This document shows positions 38,880-51,015 of a stretch of DNA of 64,000 nt, one piece after another. The position numbers and the translations under genes were made by a program. A model generated the notes under the pieces. It was not told the origin of the DNA and searched no databases. It worked only from the letters and a program-made list of their open reading frames with translations. Every line of letters begins with the position of its first letter. The first letter of the stretch is position 1. Source of the stretch: Aphelocoma coerulescens (Eukaryota; Chordata; Aves; Passeriformes; Corvidae). Where the stretch lies: the NCBI RefSeq assembly GCF_041296385.1, contig NC_091022.1:25501967-25565966 (forward strand), in the 5' to 3' direction.

Positions 38880-39225
38880 CCCCCAGCTCGGGGTGAAAAG
38901 CGGGAAGGTCCCATCCCTGCTCGGTGGTGAGACCGTGTCTGTGCCAAGGTCACCCAGGATTTACGGGCTGTGCCTGCAAGAGCTGAGAACTCCCAAACTT
39001 CCCTCCGCGATCTCCAGCTGCCATCTGCTGGTAACTGCACCCGCGGAGCCGGGAGCCTGCCGGGCACCGTCCCGGGCGGCTGCCAGCGCTGGGCCGGCAT
39101 CCCTGGGGACCAGGACCGGCTTCCAGCGTCAGCCGGGGAAAAGCAGGGCTCAGGAGATGGCAAAGAGCTCAGCTAGAGGGACCCCGTTTCACAGTGTACG
39201 GGGGGAGTCAATCCCCTTCTAGCAG
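38880..39225. promoter_or_regulatory. Small CpG-rich island with CTCF-like motif
   Basis: The surrounding DNA is strongly CpG-depleted, but roughly 14 CpG dinucleotides lie within about 140 bases from 39001, in words such as ccgcgg, cccgggcgg and ggccggc. A 'gctgccatctgctggta' word near 39018-39034 fits a weak form of the CTCF core. It could be an orphan CpG island, the start of a non-coding transcript, or an insulator. No coding first exon was recognised on either strand. The island call is direct, the function is inference. Confidence 0.5.
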
Positions 39226-42200
39226 AACGCTCAAGGACGAGCAGGGTTTAAGCGCTGCAGTAAACTTGATGATTTATTGGAGACTAATTTTTTTTTCTCT
39301 AGAGAGATATTAAACCTGCCTTGGGGAGGCGGGGAAGAGGTGGGAAACAATCTGTTAAAGTATATTTCTGCTGCTTTCTGCTCAGTTAGGCACAGAAAAG
39401 CAAGTTAACAAAAAGTGAAAGAGGTTATTGAGAGCTTGTCTTTGACTAGTGGGCTTCGGGAGTTGTTTTGGTTTGTTTGTTTTAATTGAATTGTGCAACT
39501 TCAGAACTGTTCTGCTGCATATTTACCAATAAAAATATGAGTCAGGTCTTAGGTCTATCACAAGAATACTGGCTGAGCACATGGCCCAGGCAGTGCCAGG
39601 CCCTGTGATACCTGATTCCCTGCATGTAGGAATCTTGTAGGTGGGAGGAGAAAAGCCACAGATACTGCCAGGAGTGATCTGAGGAATTTGTTTCCTCGGA
39701 TTTGGAAGGGGCACTTCCTGGGGTGATCACATGGAGAGGGTTGCAAGGGTCTGTTGGTCCTTGTGAGCATCACAACCCAGTGGGTGCCTTGGTTAACACC
39801 AACTACATGTGGTAGAGAACTGATAGTTTTAAATATATGAAGTCCTTACAAGATTTATGAAAATAAATTATGGATCAGAAGAGAAAGAATCTATCAGTCC
39901 CACCACAAAGGAAAAATTAAAGTGAGAGCTTAAGCCTCATTAGCCAGGAGAGAATCCCCAGCAGCAGTGCTCTCTGACCATCACAGTGGATGGGTGAGAC
40001 CTCACACCTTTCTCTGACACCAGAGCCTCCTACACTACCACGTGCATCCAAAACAAAAGCTGTTTTCATCAGTTTAATTGCTCACTGAAGACCTTGTTTC
40101 TTGGGGCCCTCTTGGAAAGCCACCCTCGGAGCTGCAGCTTGGAAGGCTGCACATTTCAGAGCAGAGGCTTTGCCAGGAGAGCGGGGGTGTGCAAGAGTGG
40201 AGAGGGGCCTCAGCTGAGCACCACCACTGGTAATTCTCCTGTGAAACTGGTGAGGTTTATTGTTTTCCCTGAAGTCCTAGTTTCTGCAGTCATGGGAGTG
40301 CAGTAAACTTCCCAAATTTCGTGCATATATGAGACTTGCTGCTCGAACTCATTATGATGGAGAAAAGTATAAAAATGCACCCTCTGGGAACAGAAACCAG
40401 AAAGAACAAAAACCTCTACTGCTGGAAAAAAAAAGTCCTCATCATATCTAAGCCAATATCATTCAATTTTGGCCCCCATCTCAAGAATTTTTAAGGCTTG
40501 GAGTTGGCAGTTACGAAGATTCACTGATGCTTTGGCCAAGAACAAGGGCATTATTTCCTGTGTCCTGGCCAATGTCCCAAACTGTATGATTCCCATTCCA
40601 TGTACTCCAAATCCTCCCTGGAAATTGAGGTCTGCAGGGGGGAATCTTTATCACATTTTGTCCTTAGCTTCTCTAGGGCATCACGAAACATCAGCATCCT
40701 CCCACGCTAAGTTTCATCACACTGTGCGAGTTGATGGCAGTAGTTTATCAAGTCTGATGTATTCCTCAGGATATGAGCTGCTCAACTATGGTATAGGAAT
40801 AATATAAGTCATTGTTGTTATTATTATTATCATGGTGAAGATTAGCATTGGGGATGTTGCTGGAGAATGTCACAGTCTTTCTGCCTCTTAACAATTATTT
40901 TTCTTTTTGGTAGTGCAGCTAGGTTTGAAGCGGGACCAAAGAGGCCTTTTACTTTTATTTTGGTTTTGTTTTAAGAAATCTCAGCCCTGGAGGGAGCTGT
41001 CATTTTGGGCTGCTGATTACTTGTGCAAGTTGACAGGGAGCAAGGCAGCTTTGTCTGTAGTGATCCCAAGTCCTTTTGCCTAATCAAGCCAACACTGCAG
41101 GCTCTGTGTGGAGGATGTGTAACCCTATCTCACTGCCTGACAACTCCTTCAGTTCCAGAATTTGTTTTCTCAGTCCCCACAAACTGCAGCAAGCCATTAA
41201 GTCTGATTTTACTACTTTTTCCTTTGCCCCCCCACCCCCTGCTTTCCTCCTCCTCCTCCGTTCTCTCAGCAACCATTTTGTCTCAGCCTTCCTTTCTGGT
41301 TCTTTTCCTTAGGGATAGTAACTCTGAAGACTGTACTCACTTCCTATATATCCTTGACCCTCAGAGCTTTTCAACTTCTATTTTATCGACTAGTCAAAGG
41401 AAATTCAGCATCAATTCAAAAGTACTCCTTTCTACAAAAAAAAGTATCTTATCTGGCCAGTTTTCTTTGAAATGTGATTCAGCTAGAAATGGATTGACAG
41501 ACTTTGTAGAAAGCTCCTGCTGAAGCTTAAAACGGGGTCTTGCATCTATAGGGTCTCACTCAAAGGCATGGATTTCCTTTCCAATTCCATGAGTCTGTAA
41601 CACAGTGACTGGAGAGAAATGACAGTGAATTATAGCTGTCTTTTGTTGAGCCTGGATGTGAAAAGAAATTAGATGTGTTAATGGGCCCCTCACTGGAGCA
41701 AGAGGAGCTGCTGCCCCTGATGCTCAAGGCTGCCTCCAAGGGAGCGTCAGCAGCTGGACTGTGCTGGCAGAGGGGCTTTCCCTGGGGCCCGGTGCAGATG
41801 TGGGGAACAGACACCGAGTGAGGGAGCTGTGTCTGAAGGAGGGAAAGAAGGAGCACAGGGCATCATGGGGGAAACCTTGTAACTTTAATAAAAGCTCTGC
41901 AGAGATCTGGGACAAGGTCCCAGCTGGGAAGAAACCATTCCTTCATGCCTTCTGCTGGACTTCAGTATTTCTAGACAAGCAGGTTTGTACCAGACTTCAC
42001 CTCCTGGTGAGACCAACCACCAAACCCCCAAACACTGACTAGTCTGTCACAAAGGAGAGTGCATTTATCCTGCCTCCCAACTTTAAAAAGAGGGATCTGA
42101 TTCTTCTTTGCCATTTTTCTCCTGACATGAAGGAGAAGGATTTTTTAAATAGTCACCAAGCGGAGATGGATCAAGCTGCTGATACCTGTCTGAATTCACA

Positions 42201-44329
42201 GTTCCAAAACAGATGTTCACATCTGTGGTTTTGCCATGGGGCATTTTCTTTTGAAATCAGCCACAGAGTGAAAATTTAAATGCCTTGGATTGCTTTCTAG
42301 TTGTGTTTAGGGAGTGCTTTTTGCACAAATCAGAATCATTCAGCAAGGACTGTTTTCTTCCCCACTGTGTGAGCTGTAAAAGGATTGTGTGAGGTCATAC
42401 TGGGAAACAGAGAGGGGTATCCTATTCCCTGCTCCACAGGAGCTTACCAGGTGATTATGCACCACCTCCAGTTTTACCACTCTTGTACTAAGTTCCCTGT
42501 GATTCTCAGACAATGGATTTCAGAACATCAAAGGAGTCTGGTTGTTTCTGCAGTACCAAACACGCCTCTTGCAGGGCCTGTGAAGTGTTACCTCGCTTGC
42601 TTTGTGGAGCATTACTGTCCCAGCCACCATGAGTTGCTCCCCCATGGCTGTTGTCATCTTCAGAGGGACCCAGAGAGGAACAAATGAAGTGAACAAGCTC
42701 TTACTGCAACTCCTCCATCTCTTCTGCCTGTCGATCCATTATTACTGAGTCTGCATCTTGCTGGTGGTGCCAATGGCCACAGCCCACACCACCTTTACCG
42801 TGGAGCATCACCAGGAACCTGCTAATTCACTGCTTGATCATAGGGCTGATGTGATGTTCACTTCTTTGGTGTTTTTCAGACCATAATTTCATTTGTACTT
42901 CAAACCTGAGACATCTTTCCAGAAAAGCAATACCCAGAGTCCTAATACAAACTACAAAGACATCTCTTCATGTCTTAAATTCATTAAAAAATGCTCTCAT
43001 AGAAAGATTTATTTCCAGGGTTTTTACCCAGAGTTCTGCATAGAGTTGGCAAAAACATTATGTAACAGCTAAATCTTCATTAGTTATATCTGTTTGCTTT
43101 GTGCCTTCATGACAATGATGAAAGCTGTAAATAAGTATATTGTCCCATCCTAACAAGGATAGCGTATCCATCAATAAGGACACTTACTCTGCTGAGATCT
43201 TTGCAAGGCTGTAGAGGGGAGTAAATTAAAGGGAGAACAACATCCTTCATCTAAAGTGTCCTTGTTCTGTCACTTAATGTTTTACCCTTGCTAATATTTT
43301 TCAAAGTCTGGCTGTTAGTCAAAACAGTCACTCAGTAAATGTGACATATTTTTTCCAGCCTAAGTCTGCTTGGTCTTAGAATGATTCTTCTAGGCATCCA
43401 TTGCTGGAAGTGTGACCTGAAACTCCTGTGTCTTCTCACCTTAATTTCCCAGCAGTCACAGAAGTTTTGCAGTGGGACGTGTGGGGATGGAAGGGGCAAT
43501 CAGAGGAGGTCGTTCAGCTGAACAGGGAGGTGCAAACCCTTGTCTGGGGCAGCACATGAGTTGTCTGGGTAAAGGCAGCCAGGATGAGGCTCCACTCTCA
43601 GTAGTGTCCACCTCAGCCTGGACTGACTGGTTGGTAACACCATGCTTAGGCTAAGGTGTCTCCTTTCACTAAACTGCCTTAACTTAGGTCCCACTTAGGT
43701 GCAGCAAAAGCTGTGTGGTAACTTGAAACTGCCCTGTATGTCAGGCTGTCCTTGGTCCACAGGCAGATGCCAAGGTTATGGGTCCACAGTGCTCAGGCAG
43801 GAGCTCCAGGTGATCTCTGGGAGAGAGTGAGGAGGGGGTAAGAGATGGTCAGTGCCACTTGCTGGGAGAGATCCACGCTCCCAGCTCCCTGCCAAGGGAG
43901 CCCAAACATGGGAAGCACATCCCATGAGCCCACCTGCGCTGCATGGCTGGAACCGAGTCCACACACCCTGCACAGGGAGCTCTGCCCATCCCCAGGGTCA
44001 GAGAGGAGCAGTTTCCAGTGCTCAGAGCTGGGAGCTTTCCCCTGATGTGACAGTGCTCCAAGCAGCCTGACAAGGTACCAAGGTTCCCACTGAAACCAGC
44101 ACCTTCCCTGGCTCCTCTGCGTGGCATTTTATCTATGCCTGAGCCCACGTATCCCTGACTCACCTGGGTTAAACAAACAAACAAAAATAATGCAAGGAGT
44201 CTTGAAGTGATGGACTGGCTCCAGGCTTATGGGACAGTCCAGGAGTGAAAATCAGAGTGTGGCCTGCAGAGGGAAGAAAAGAGCTGTGGTAGCACCACTG
44301 CGCTTCCCGGGGGTCTGCTCTGCTTCCCG
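39226..44329. other. Intergenic DNA, nothing recognised
   Basis: No exon, RNA gene or repeat family was seen. A 166-codon frame at 41023-41523 (plus) starts at GTG, is rich in Ser/Leu/Phe/Pro, has no known domain and is treated as chance. A short TTA-type trinucleotide run lies near 40818. Confidence 0.5.
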
Positions 44330-44880
44330 CTGCTCCTCTGGAGCAGGCTCCGAGCTGAATAGCTGCCTTTAAACATTAAATACGTTCAGAGCCCATTCAT
44401 ATCAAACCAAAATTAAACTGCTGGATTTCATTCAAGAGTCATTCCCCTGAGAAAGGGCTGAGAAGAAAATAATGGTTAGCTGAATGCCTCACCCATTCAG
44501 CACGCAGGAAAATCCCCTAGGAGGAAAGGTAAGGAGCGAGGCTGGGCTATTGCCTCACCTCATTGCATCGGTATCTGTGTGTAAGCCGAATTCTCAACCC
44601 ATTTAGAAATTCACTAATTGTCATTGGAACTATTTGCTGATGACAGTGAAGTAGCTTGGTAATGAAGAGGAAGTCCATTTATTCGTTAGCATTTGCAGAA
44701 ATAATTGCCTGTCACTCCACCGAACATCCTTTGCCCCAGAAACACTTACTCTTCGGCACCTTTTTGATTTTTTCTGAGCTGCACACTTTGAAACGCCACT
44801 TACAATTTCCAGTCCCTGAAGGGCTCGTTCTCAGCCACTGTGACAGGAGTGAGGGTGAACACCCCACAAGGAGACGCTAA
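44330..44880. promoter_or_regulatory. Possible distal regulatory element about 3 kb upstream of SLC5A9
   Basis: This is a non-repetitive mix of AT-rich words (aaacattaaatacg, ccaaaattaaactg, cactaattgtcattgg, ggtaatgaag) with isolated CpGs in an otherwise CpG-poor area, and no coding signal. It lies about 2.8-3.3 kb before the SLC5A9 start codon, so it is a candidate enhancer of that gene. Conservation cannot be judged here. Confidence 0.33.
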
Positions 44881-46985
44881 ACGTCCTGTCACTTCTGCTG
44901 CAAGGAGAGGAGAGCGTATTAACTGCGCTGCAGGGTCTGCCTGCCTGGTCACAGCTCCCAGGTACTGCTGAAACCATGGGTTTTACAGGGCTGCTGCAAC
45001 TCTGCAGCCTGCCCCACACCTCTGCTGGGCATCACAGCAGGGCTGGGAGAAGCCAGGGGTGCAGGGCTCGTGACCATGCGTCTGTCTCTGGCCAAGGAGA
45101 CATGGTGGCCCCAGCGACACCATGTGAGCTTCAGGGGCTGTCTTCTGTCCCCTGTTTGCTAGCCCTGCTCTCAGCCTTCACCAAGACAACAAAAAGACTG
45201 CATAAAGCCAGGCATGCACCAGGAAGTGAGCCCTGGGGGGAGGAGGAATGGTTTTTTGGAAGGCAGAGGAGTGATGTCTCAGGAGGGGAGGAATGGGGAG
45301 AGGATGGAGATCTGTATTCCTCAACTCTCTGTTCCAATTGCCCCCCAAGAGCTGGCACCTGATCTTGCCGTGTGTGGCACCCCACAACAGCTTTGTCCCC
45401 TTGCTCATGAGCTCACCCCTCTCCATCACACCCAGCACTTCCTCTGCCACTTCCACTGCTCCCACCAACACAGGTAACATAAACCAACTCATTCCTTCAC
45501 TTTGGGCAAGCAAAATTCTGCATTGCCCTCATGGCCAAGAGGCTCTGAGCCCTCTGCCAGCTGGGGAGGGCGAGTTTGCTGCAGCAGGGAACCAGCCACA
45601 TTTGAGGTGCCTTGCCAGGTCCCTGGAGAAAAGTGGGAGACGGAGTTTGCCACCCTCTGAATCAACAGAGATCTGCCAAATCGCACCTGCTGGGCTTATG
45701 CTGCTGTCATATCTTTCACTCCAAGGGCTGCATGTTTATTTGTCAGCTGTGATGAATTTTTATTGTTTCTGGGTATGTGAATTCCCCCACCCATTCCCAG
45801 GGCAAGGAGCACCACATCTCCAGGGGGTGAACGGCCACCAGTGTTGACTTAGCAGCACATGGAGCGGGAGGTAAGCGCTGTCCTGCTGCTGGCACCCAGT
45901 GGGGCCCTGCACTGTGCACCTGCTTCTTGCCTGGGGCTGCTGCAGCAGGGCTGGGAGCCAGGGGAGCCACGTAACAGCAGGATGTGTCATCCCCTGGGCT
46001 GTGGGCAGGGACAGTGGTCACATCCCCAGGGAGGAGCACACCTCTGCAGCTTGTCCCGGGAACAACGGGGAGCAGAGCAACTCCTGCCTGGACAGGACTG
46101 GGCAGTGAGAGAAGGACTGCCACAGATGCACTCAAGGTATGGTCCATGTTTGAGGTGCAGCTGCTGCAGTCCTGCCCAGCAATTGGGCTGGCCACTGCAG
46201 TTTGGGGTGATCCAGCCTGTGTAATAACACCTGACAAACATCCTGCTGCCATAAGCCTGTGTCATTCTAGTATGTCCAGTGGACTCGTGGTAGCTCATGG
46301 CTGTTGGGAATGGCTTACTGGTTATATTTACAGCCCCAGGGTGAAAGCTTTCAAGTGTTTCCAAGTGTTAATTGCTGCAGATACAGCACCATGGGAAGGT
46401 GGGGTGAAGGGCTGGGTAAGGCAGGTACTTGGGGTTGGGCTTCCCATGTAGAGGAGGATTCCTGGTTTGGGAAGACTGGAGACACTGGCTGTATTTGCTT
46501 CTTGGTCTGGTATTTAACACATTTTAGGATTAGGTGACTGTCTTTTGCTTTCAGGTGCTGAGGTGTTAAGAGGGAGAAGTGTGTGGGTGAGTGTAAATCA
46601 GCTCTGTGCAGGGAGAGCTGCCTGTTTATACCTGGGGATTTAGGCTTCCAGATATTTAATTTCTGGTAACTGTACTTCAGCTTGTTGAAACATTTCAGTC
46701 TTGAAAAGCCTCTTGTGGATAATGAGCCTGCAGGGAGGCACTGCTCCCAGGGAGCCTCAGACTGGGGAGCAGGGGTGGATGGGGGCCTCGTGTTAGCAGT
46801 GCAATTAATGAGCGAGTAGGTAGCCAGCACTTGCAAGAAAACTCTGGGAGAGAGGGGAATAAAACAAAGTGAGAGAGAGGTTTTGTTGCCTCCCTTGAAA
46901 CCAAGATCAAGCAAAGCTTACCTGAGTTTTAAATGTCCCATGTGATATGTCATGGGGTGAGGGACCACGGATAGTGGAGTTTGGG

Positions 46986-47071
46986 GGATGTAGGAGATGG
47001 TTCTGCTTTGAGGTCTGGAGTCTGCCTGGAGAAGGCTCTGGAGTGGCTCTGCCAGCCCCAGTAGGAACCTT
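46986..47071 (+). repeat. Inverted repeat, left arm (partner 47285-47388)
   Basis: The reverse complement of this arm reads 'aaggttcctactggggctgg' and onward, and matches 47285-47388 with about six mismatches over 86 aligned bases. The right arm carries an 18-base insertion. The spacer is 213 bases. The pair lies 280-690 bases before the SLC5A9 start codon and could fold into a long hairpin or a cruciform. No transposon terminal motif was recognised. Confidence 0.93.
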
Positions 47072-47284
47072 TTGTGATCCTCCCAAAGCTGCCCCAACAA
47101 AGGAGCAAAGGTGTGGTGTGACCCATTCTCTGTGCCCTGGTTCAGGGGGCTGGTGCTGGAGGGTGCCCCCCTCATCTGCAAACCAGGATGAGAAATGTCC
47201 CTGCTGCACCGAGGACCTGGGTTCACAGTTTGATGTGTGACAGGGTCCAGCCCCCTCCTCCTTCCTGCCCATGTCCTGGGACAC

Positions 47285-47388
47285 AAGGTTCCTACTGGGG
47301 CTGGCAGAGCCATTTCAGAGCTGGCTGTGGGGCACAAGCCTTCTCCAGGCAGACCCCAGACCTCAAAAGAGAACCATGTCCTACATCC
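47285..47388 (-). repeat. Inverted repeat, right arm, with 18-bp insertion
   Basis: Partner of 46986-47071. The extra 18 bases lie at about 47321-47338 (ctggctgtggggcacaag). Similarity stops sharply after 'ctacatcc'. Either an inverted local duplication or two copies of an unrecognised short element in opposite orientation would explain it. Confidence 0.93.
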
Positions 47389-47586
47389 CAGTGGGTGTCA
47401 CCAATGGGTAAATGGGCAGGAGAAAGGACCACTGGTGAATGGACACGAGGGGGAATGGGAGGAATCCTCACACCACAGAGCCCTGTGGTGGCCCCACTGA
47501 TGAACCATGGGCACCACGCTCCTGCTGGCAAACATTAGCCACCATCCTGCCTGGCTTCTGCTCCCCACTCACACCTTCTTCACCCT

Positions 47587-47599
47587 GTTAATTATTACA
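47587..47599 (+). promoter_or_regulatory. HNF1-like site in proximal SLC5A9 promoter
   Basis: 'gttaattattaca' matches the first 11 positions of the HNF1 consensus GTTAATNATTAAC and differs only in the last two. It lies 72-84 bases before the ATG at 47671. HNF1A is an established activator of renal and intestinal sodium/glucose transporters such as SGLT2 and SGLT1, so a site here suits a kidney/gut gene. The transcription start is not visible, so the site may lie just upstream of it or in the 5' UTR. Confidence 0.55.
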
Positions 47600-47670
47600 A
47601 GGGAAACAATGAAGGCCAATGTGCACCAAAGTCCAGCGTGAGTGAGAAAATAAGCAGTTTGCTCACAGCC

Positions 47671-47799
47671 ATGAGCCAGCCGACCGCGGCCACCACGGAG
47701 CTGCCTGGGCTGCCAGGGGACACGGCAGCAGCCTTTGCCGTGGCAGACATCATCGTGGTGGTTCTGTACTTCGCCTTTGTCCTCGCTGTCGGGATATGG
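47671..47799 (+). CDS. SLC5A9: SLC5A9 exon 1 (residues 1-43)
   Basis: The exon starts at an ATG in acceptable Kozak context (G at -3) and ends GGG-ATA-TGG before donor gtgagt, phase 0. It encodes a short, poorly conserved N-terminus (MSQPTAATTELPGLPGD...) and the first membrane helix, which ends LAVGIW, a hallmark of SGLT proteins. The N-terminus is about ten residues shorter than in human SGLT4. The frame stays open upstream for some distance, but no in-frame ATG was seen in the roughly 80 bases checked, so this start is preferred. Intron 1 (47800-48486) holds a small 13-14-bp repeat. Confidence 0.9.
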
Positions 47800-47972
47800 G
47801 TGAGTCCCTGAGGGGGCTGGGGTAGGGTTTTCCTGAGCCAGAGGGGCCTTGCTGCTTCCTGGACCCCTTCTGGGTACAAAGGGGTTTGTCTGCAAATGGC
47901 ATCCTCTGCACAACTTACCAAGGGCGTATTGAGCAAATTTGGGGGGGTGACAGGGATCCTTCTGTGAGCCCT

Positions 47973-48013
47973 CATACAGGGACAGCCATATGGGGACACC
48001 ATACGGGGACAAC
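47973..48013 (+). repeat. Three degenerate 13-14-bp tandem units in intron 1
   Basis: The units catacagggacagc, catatggggacac and catacggggacaac follow each other directly. This is a minor minisatellite inside intron 1 of SLC5A9. Confidence 0.85.
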
Positions 48014-48486
48014 CGTGGGATCATTCCCTGGAGGTTGTCCTGGGAATGATGCTCAACTCACATTGGGGTGTGGACAGGCAGGAGGCAAAAGAAAAGCCAG
48101 GGTTGTGATGGAGAAGACTGAAATGGACCTTAAAAACATCGGAAAGATTGTTGCTAATTATTTGTTCGTGTTGCTTGGTGAAGGCCTCTGTCACAGACAC
48201 CTACTGCATTCTGCTTGGCTGAACTGCTTCTTCTTTCCCAGTTGGTACATTCATGGAGAAGCCATCAAACAGGTACAAGCAGCTTCCTTCCAAAGCACGA
48301 CTACCAGAAACCTGCACAAAGAGAGGCAGAAGCAGTGGGTGAAGCCTGGCATACTTAACAGATCCATAAAATTCTTTTGGAGCTGGTGCTGAGACCAGGC
48401 ATTAAGGATTCTCCTGGCTTGGTCTGACTCAAGAGTGGCTGAATGGAGGAAAACACTTTTTCCTGTTCTTTTTCCTGTGCTTGCAG

Positions 48487-48558
48487 TCATCGATACGAGC
48501 GAGCCGGGGGACCATTGGAGGCTATTTTCTGGCTGGACGATCTATGACTTGGTGGCCT
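48487..48558 (+). CDS. SLC5A9: SLC5A9 exon 2 (residues 44-67)
   Basis: Acceptor 'tgcttgcag', donor gtgagt, 24 codons, phase 0 on both sides. It encodes SSIRASRGTIGGYFLAGRSM then TWWP: the loop after the first helix with the family motif GYFLAGR, and the entry to the next helix. The 'SIRASRGTIGGYFLAGRSM' string is the clearest SLC5A9-type signature, since SLC5A1 and SLC5A10 differ at several of these positions. Confidence 0.96.
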
Positions 48559-51015
48559 GTGAGTGAAATGCTTCCCTCTGTTCCTCATGGTTTGAAAGCA
48601 ATTCCAGATGTAAGAGCAGGTCTGGTGAGGGGACCCAGTTGTTACATGTGCTGGCTATAGTCAGAGATGAAGGGGACAGATGAAGGATACATAAGGAACC
48701 ATCCCACACATCTTTGCTGATGGGCTGCAGCCTGGAGCTGCTGGGCCAAAAGGGTAGCTCAGCATTTTCAGAGGTTTCCAACTCTCAGTTTCTCTGCTAA
48801 AGGCAGCAATAAAAATGTTCCCATTGATGAAAGTTAGGGAATGCTGGCTGCCTAGCTGGATTTGAAACTTTTTGGCCTCTACTCACCACTGATGCTCTCA
48901 AGTTAAGAGAGCATTAGGTAATCTAGGAATGTGTCATCCAGTAAAAAGCATTTAGACACTGAATTAAAAATAATCCCAAATCCCAGGACTTTCTGAGCCC
49001 TTGCTATTTAGAGCAGAGTTGAGTTTATTGACTAACGATGTAAAGGATATAAAATTCAAACCACTGAAGTATAAATCTTCACTATGAAAGAAAAAATAAT
49101 CTATTGAAGGTGCCTTTTCTTGGGAGTGAAAGGTACACATAAAGATAATTTAGAGTTTGAAAGGAATAAAAATCCACAGGAATAAAGATTCTTCTCAGCC
49201 AATGCCAGGCTCTAGAACCATATATCTCTCCAGTGAGTTGTGGGTAACAGAATGCACTTCTCTACCAAAACACAGATTTTTATTTTCTTCCTTTGGCTGT
49301 GCATTACCCATAAATTCACTAGGCTAGGTTTTCAGCCTCTTCCACAGAAGACGCATACACCTCTCTAAAATCTGTCATTTCTTAAATGTTCTTTATACTT
49401 CTGTCTCAGGCAAGTAATATTTGATGGAAAAGCTTAGCTTGATGGTTTTCTCTAATTAGGAAGGGGAAAATTAAAAGATACTAAAATCGAATATTTTTTT
49501 CCTCAACCTTGTTCTTTTAAACAGGATTTTTGGGGTTTTTTTCTATTAAAAAAGCCCCCAAACAAACTTCAAAAAATTCTCACTACTTTGGGCTCCAACC
49601 ACAGGTGGCTACAGAGGCTGTTGGATACAGGTCAGCTCTTGGCTCTTCTGAACCGTTTTAGGTTCAGAGCAACCTCCGATGCTGTTCACTTCCCAGATTT
49701 GTTTGTCAGAGCTGATTCCACCTCTGCAGCTCTCCTGCAGGCTCTGCTCCTTGTGGCCTTCACCTTGAGTATGACCTACTTTTTATTATTGTTTTTATGA
49801 GAGTGACAGGTTTCAGCCTCAACTAAGCCCTGATATTAAATTGCTGCACCTCTGCAATGTATCTTCTGTATTTCTGTGTCTGATCTACATATCAGGAAAA
49901 CTGCTCACATTTCTTGAGAGCACTGGTTGCAAAGTCCTGTCACAGCAGCTTCTTTAATCAAGAGTTTTCTCAGACAGGCAAGAAGGCAGAGGCAGTGTGG
50001 GTGTTGATGTCATCCTCATGTTTTGCCTTGCCCAAAGGTGAGAAGCAGAGCAGCTTCCATCATTCTTTGTTTCACATGAGGCAGTACTCAGGAGAGAAAA
50101 GCTCCTCGTAGGTGGTGTACCTAAAAGCAAACTGTAGGATGAAAGGGCTTGACTTGTCCTTTGGGTGGTTTTGCATTTGACCCTGAGACAGGTTTGATGT
50201 TGGCATTCAGAAAGGAGGTGAGGCTTTGTGCCAGTAAAAGCAGTTATTAAGTCAGATAGCCTTTGCCCTGTTTAAAGAGCCTTGGAGCTCTTCCAATTAG
50301 GGTGTCAATGAGCCATGGCAGGGATGGCCTACCCTGCCCACCACCTGCAGTTAAAGCTAACCTGAAGCAAGAGCATTTTCCAGCCTGCTGCAGAGCTCCA
50401 TAGCTTTGAACCTACCTTAGACACTAAGCACAAAGCCCTGCGTGCTCCTAGCACATCCATGCTGCGGTTCAGGAATCTCCTCCCTCAGCAGGAGCTCCAA
50501 GAGAGCACTGCTGTCACCATGGCTGTGTGAACCCACAGCACACATGTTCAGAGTAAGACTCAAAAGAGGCTGTCAGCAAGACATGGGGAGGTAGAGCAAG
50601 GGTCAGCAGGGTCAGAGATAGCACCTTGCTGACTGATTAACAAGGGAATGGAGAAATCTGTCACGTTTCATGGACACTGAGGAATCTGTGGTGTCACCAG
50701 GCTCCCCTCCCTCTGCTGTGCCTCCTTAACAGGTGTGCTTCTCAGGAGAACCACTGGCAAAGTGAGCCCTGATTCTGAGACTAAGCTTTGCACTGGAGTG
50801 GGGGCAGTGGAAGGCAGCAGGAACATGCTTTAAGATATAAAAATATAGGGGTTTTGAGAGGCGAAGGAAAACTCAACTCCCCATTAGCACCCAGCTGCCT
50901 AATTACAAGGACATGAGATCCTGGGGAAAGAGAGCTCCTGGGGAAAACACTTGGACTGATACAGAAGTTGCTCAAAGTGACTTTCTCAGTTTTATCCCTT
51001 TGCCCTGTGTTTCAG
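48559..51015 (+). other. SLC5A9 intron 2
   Basis: 2457 bases with consensus GT and 'gtgtttcag' ends. No repeat family, RNA gene or additional exon was recognised. A short T-rich run near 49520-49545 and open frames of at most about 70 codons are unremarkable. Confidence 0.8.

Noticed and set aside
38639..39163. 174-codon minus-strand frame over the CpG-rich island, considered as TRABD2B exon 1
   Set aside because: It shows none of the conserved TIKI metalloprotease motifs expected in TRABD2B. GC-rich DNA simply has fewer stops.
41023..41523. 166-codon plus-strand frame
   Set aside because: It starts at GTG, is biased to Ser/Leu/Phe/Pro and matches nothing known. Chance length.
45293..45847. 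184-codon plus-strand frame
   Set aside because: No known family, and it overlaps other frames on both strands. Its composition reflects local GC content.
46351..46914. 187-codon minus-strand frame upstream of SLC5A9
   Set aside because: No recognisable domain or splice context. A rough estimate gives about one frame of this length by chance in 64 kb.
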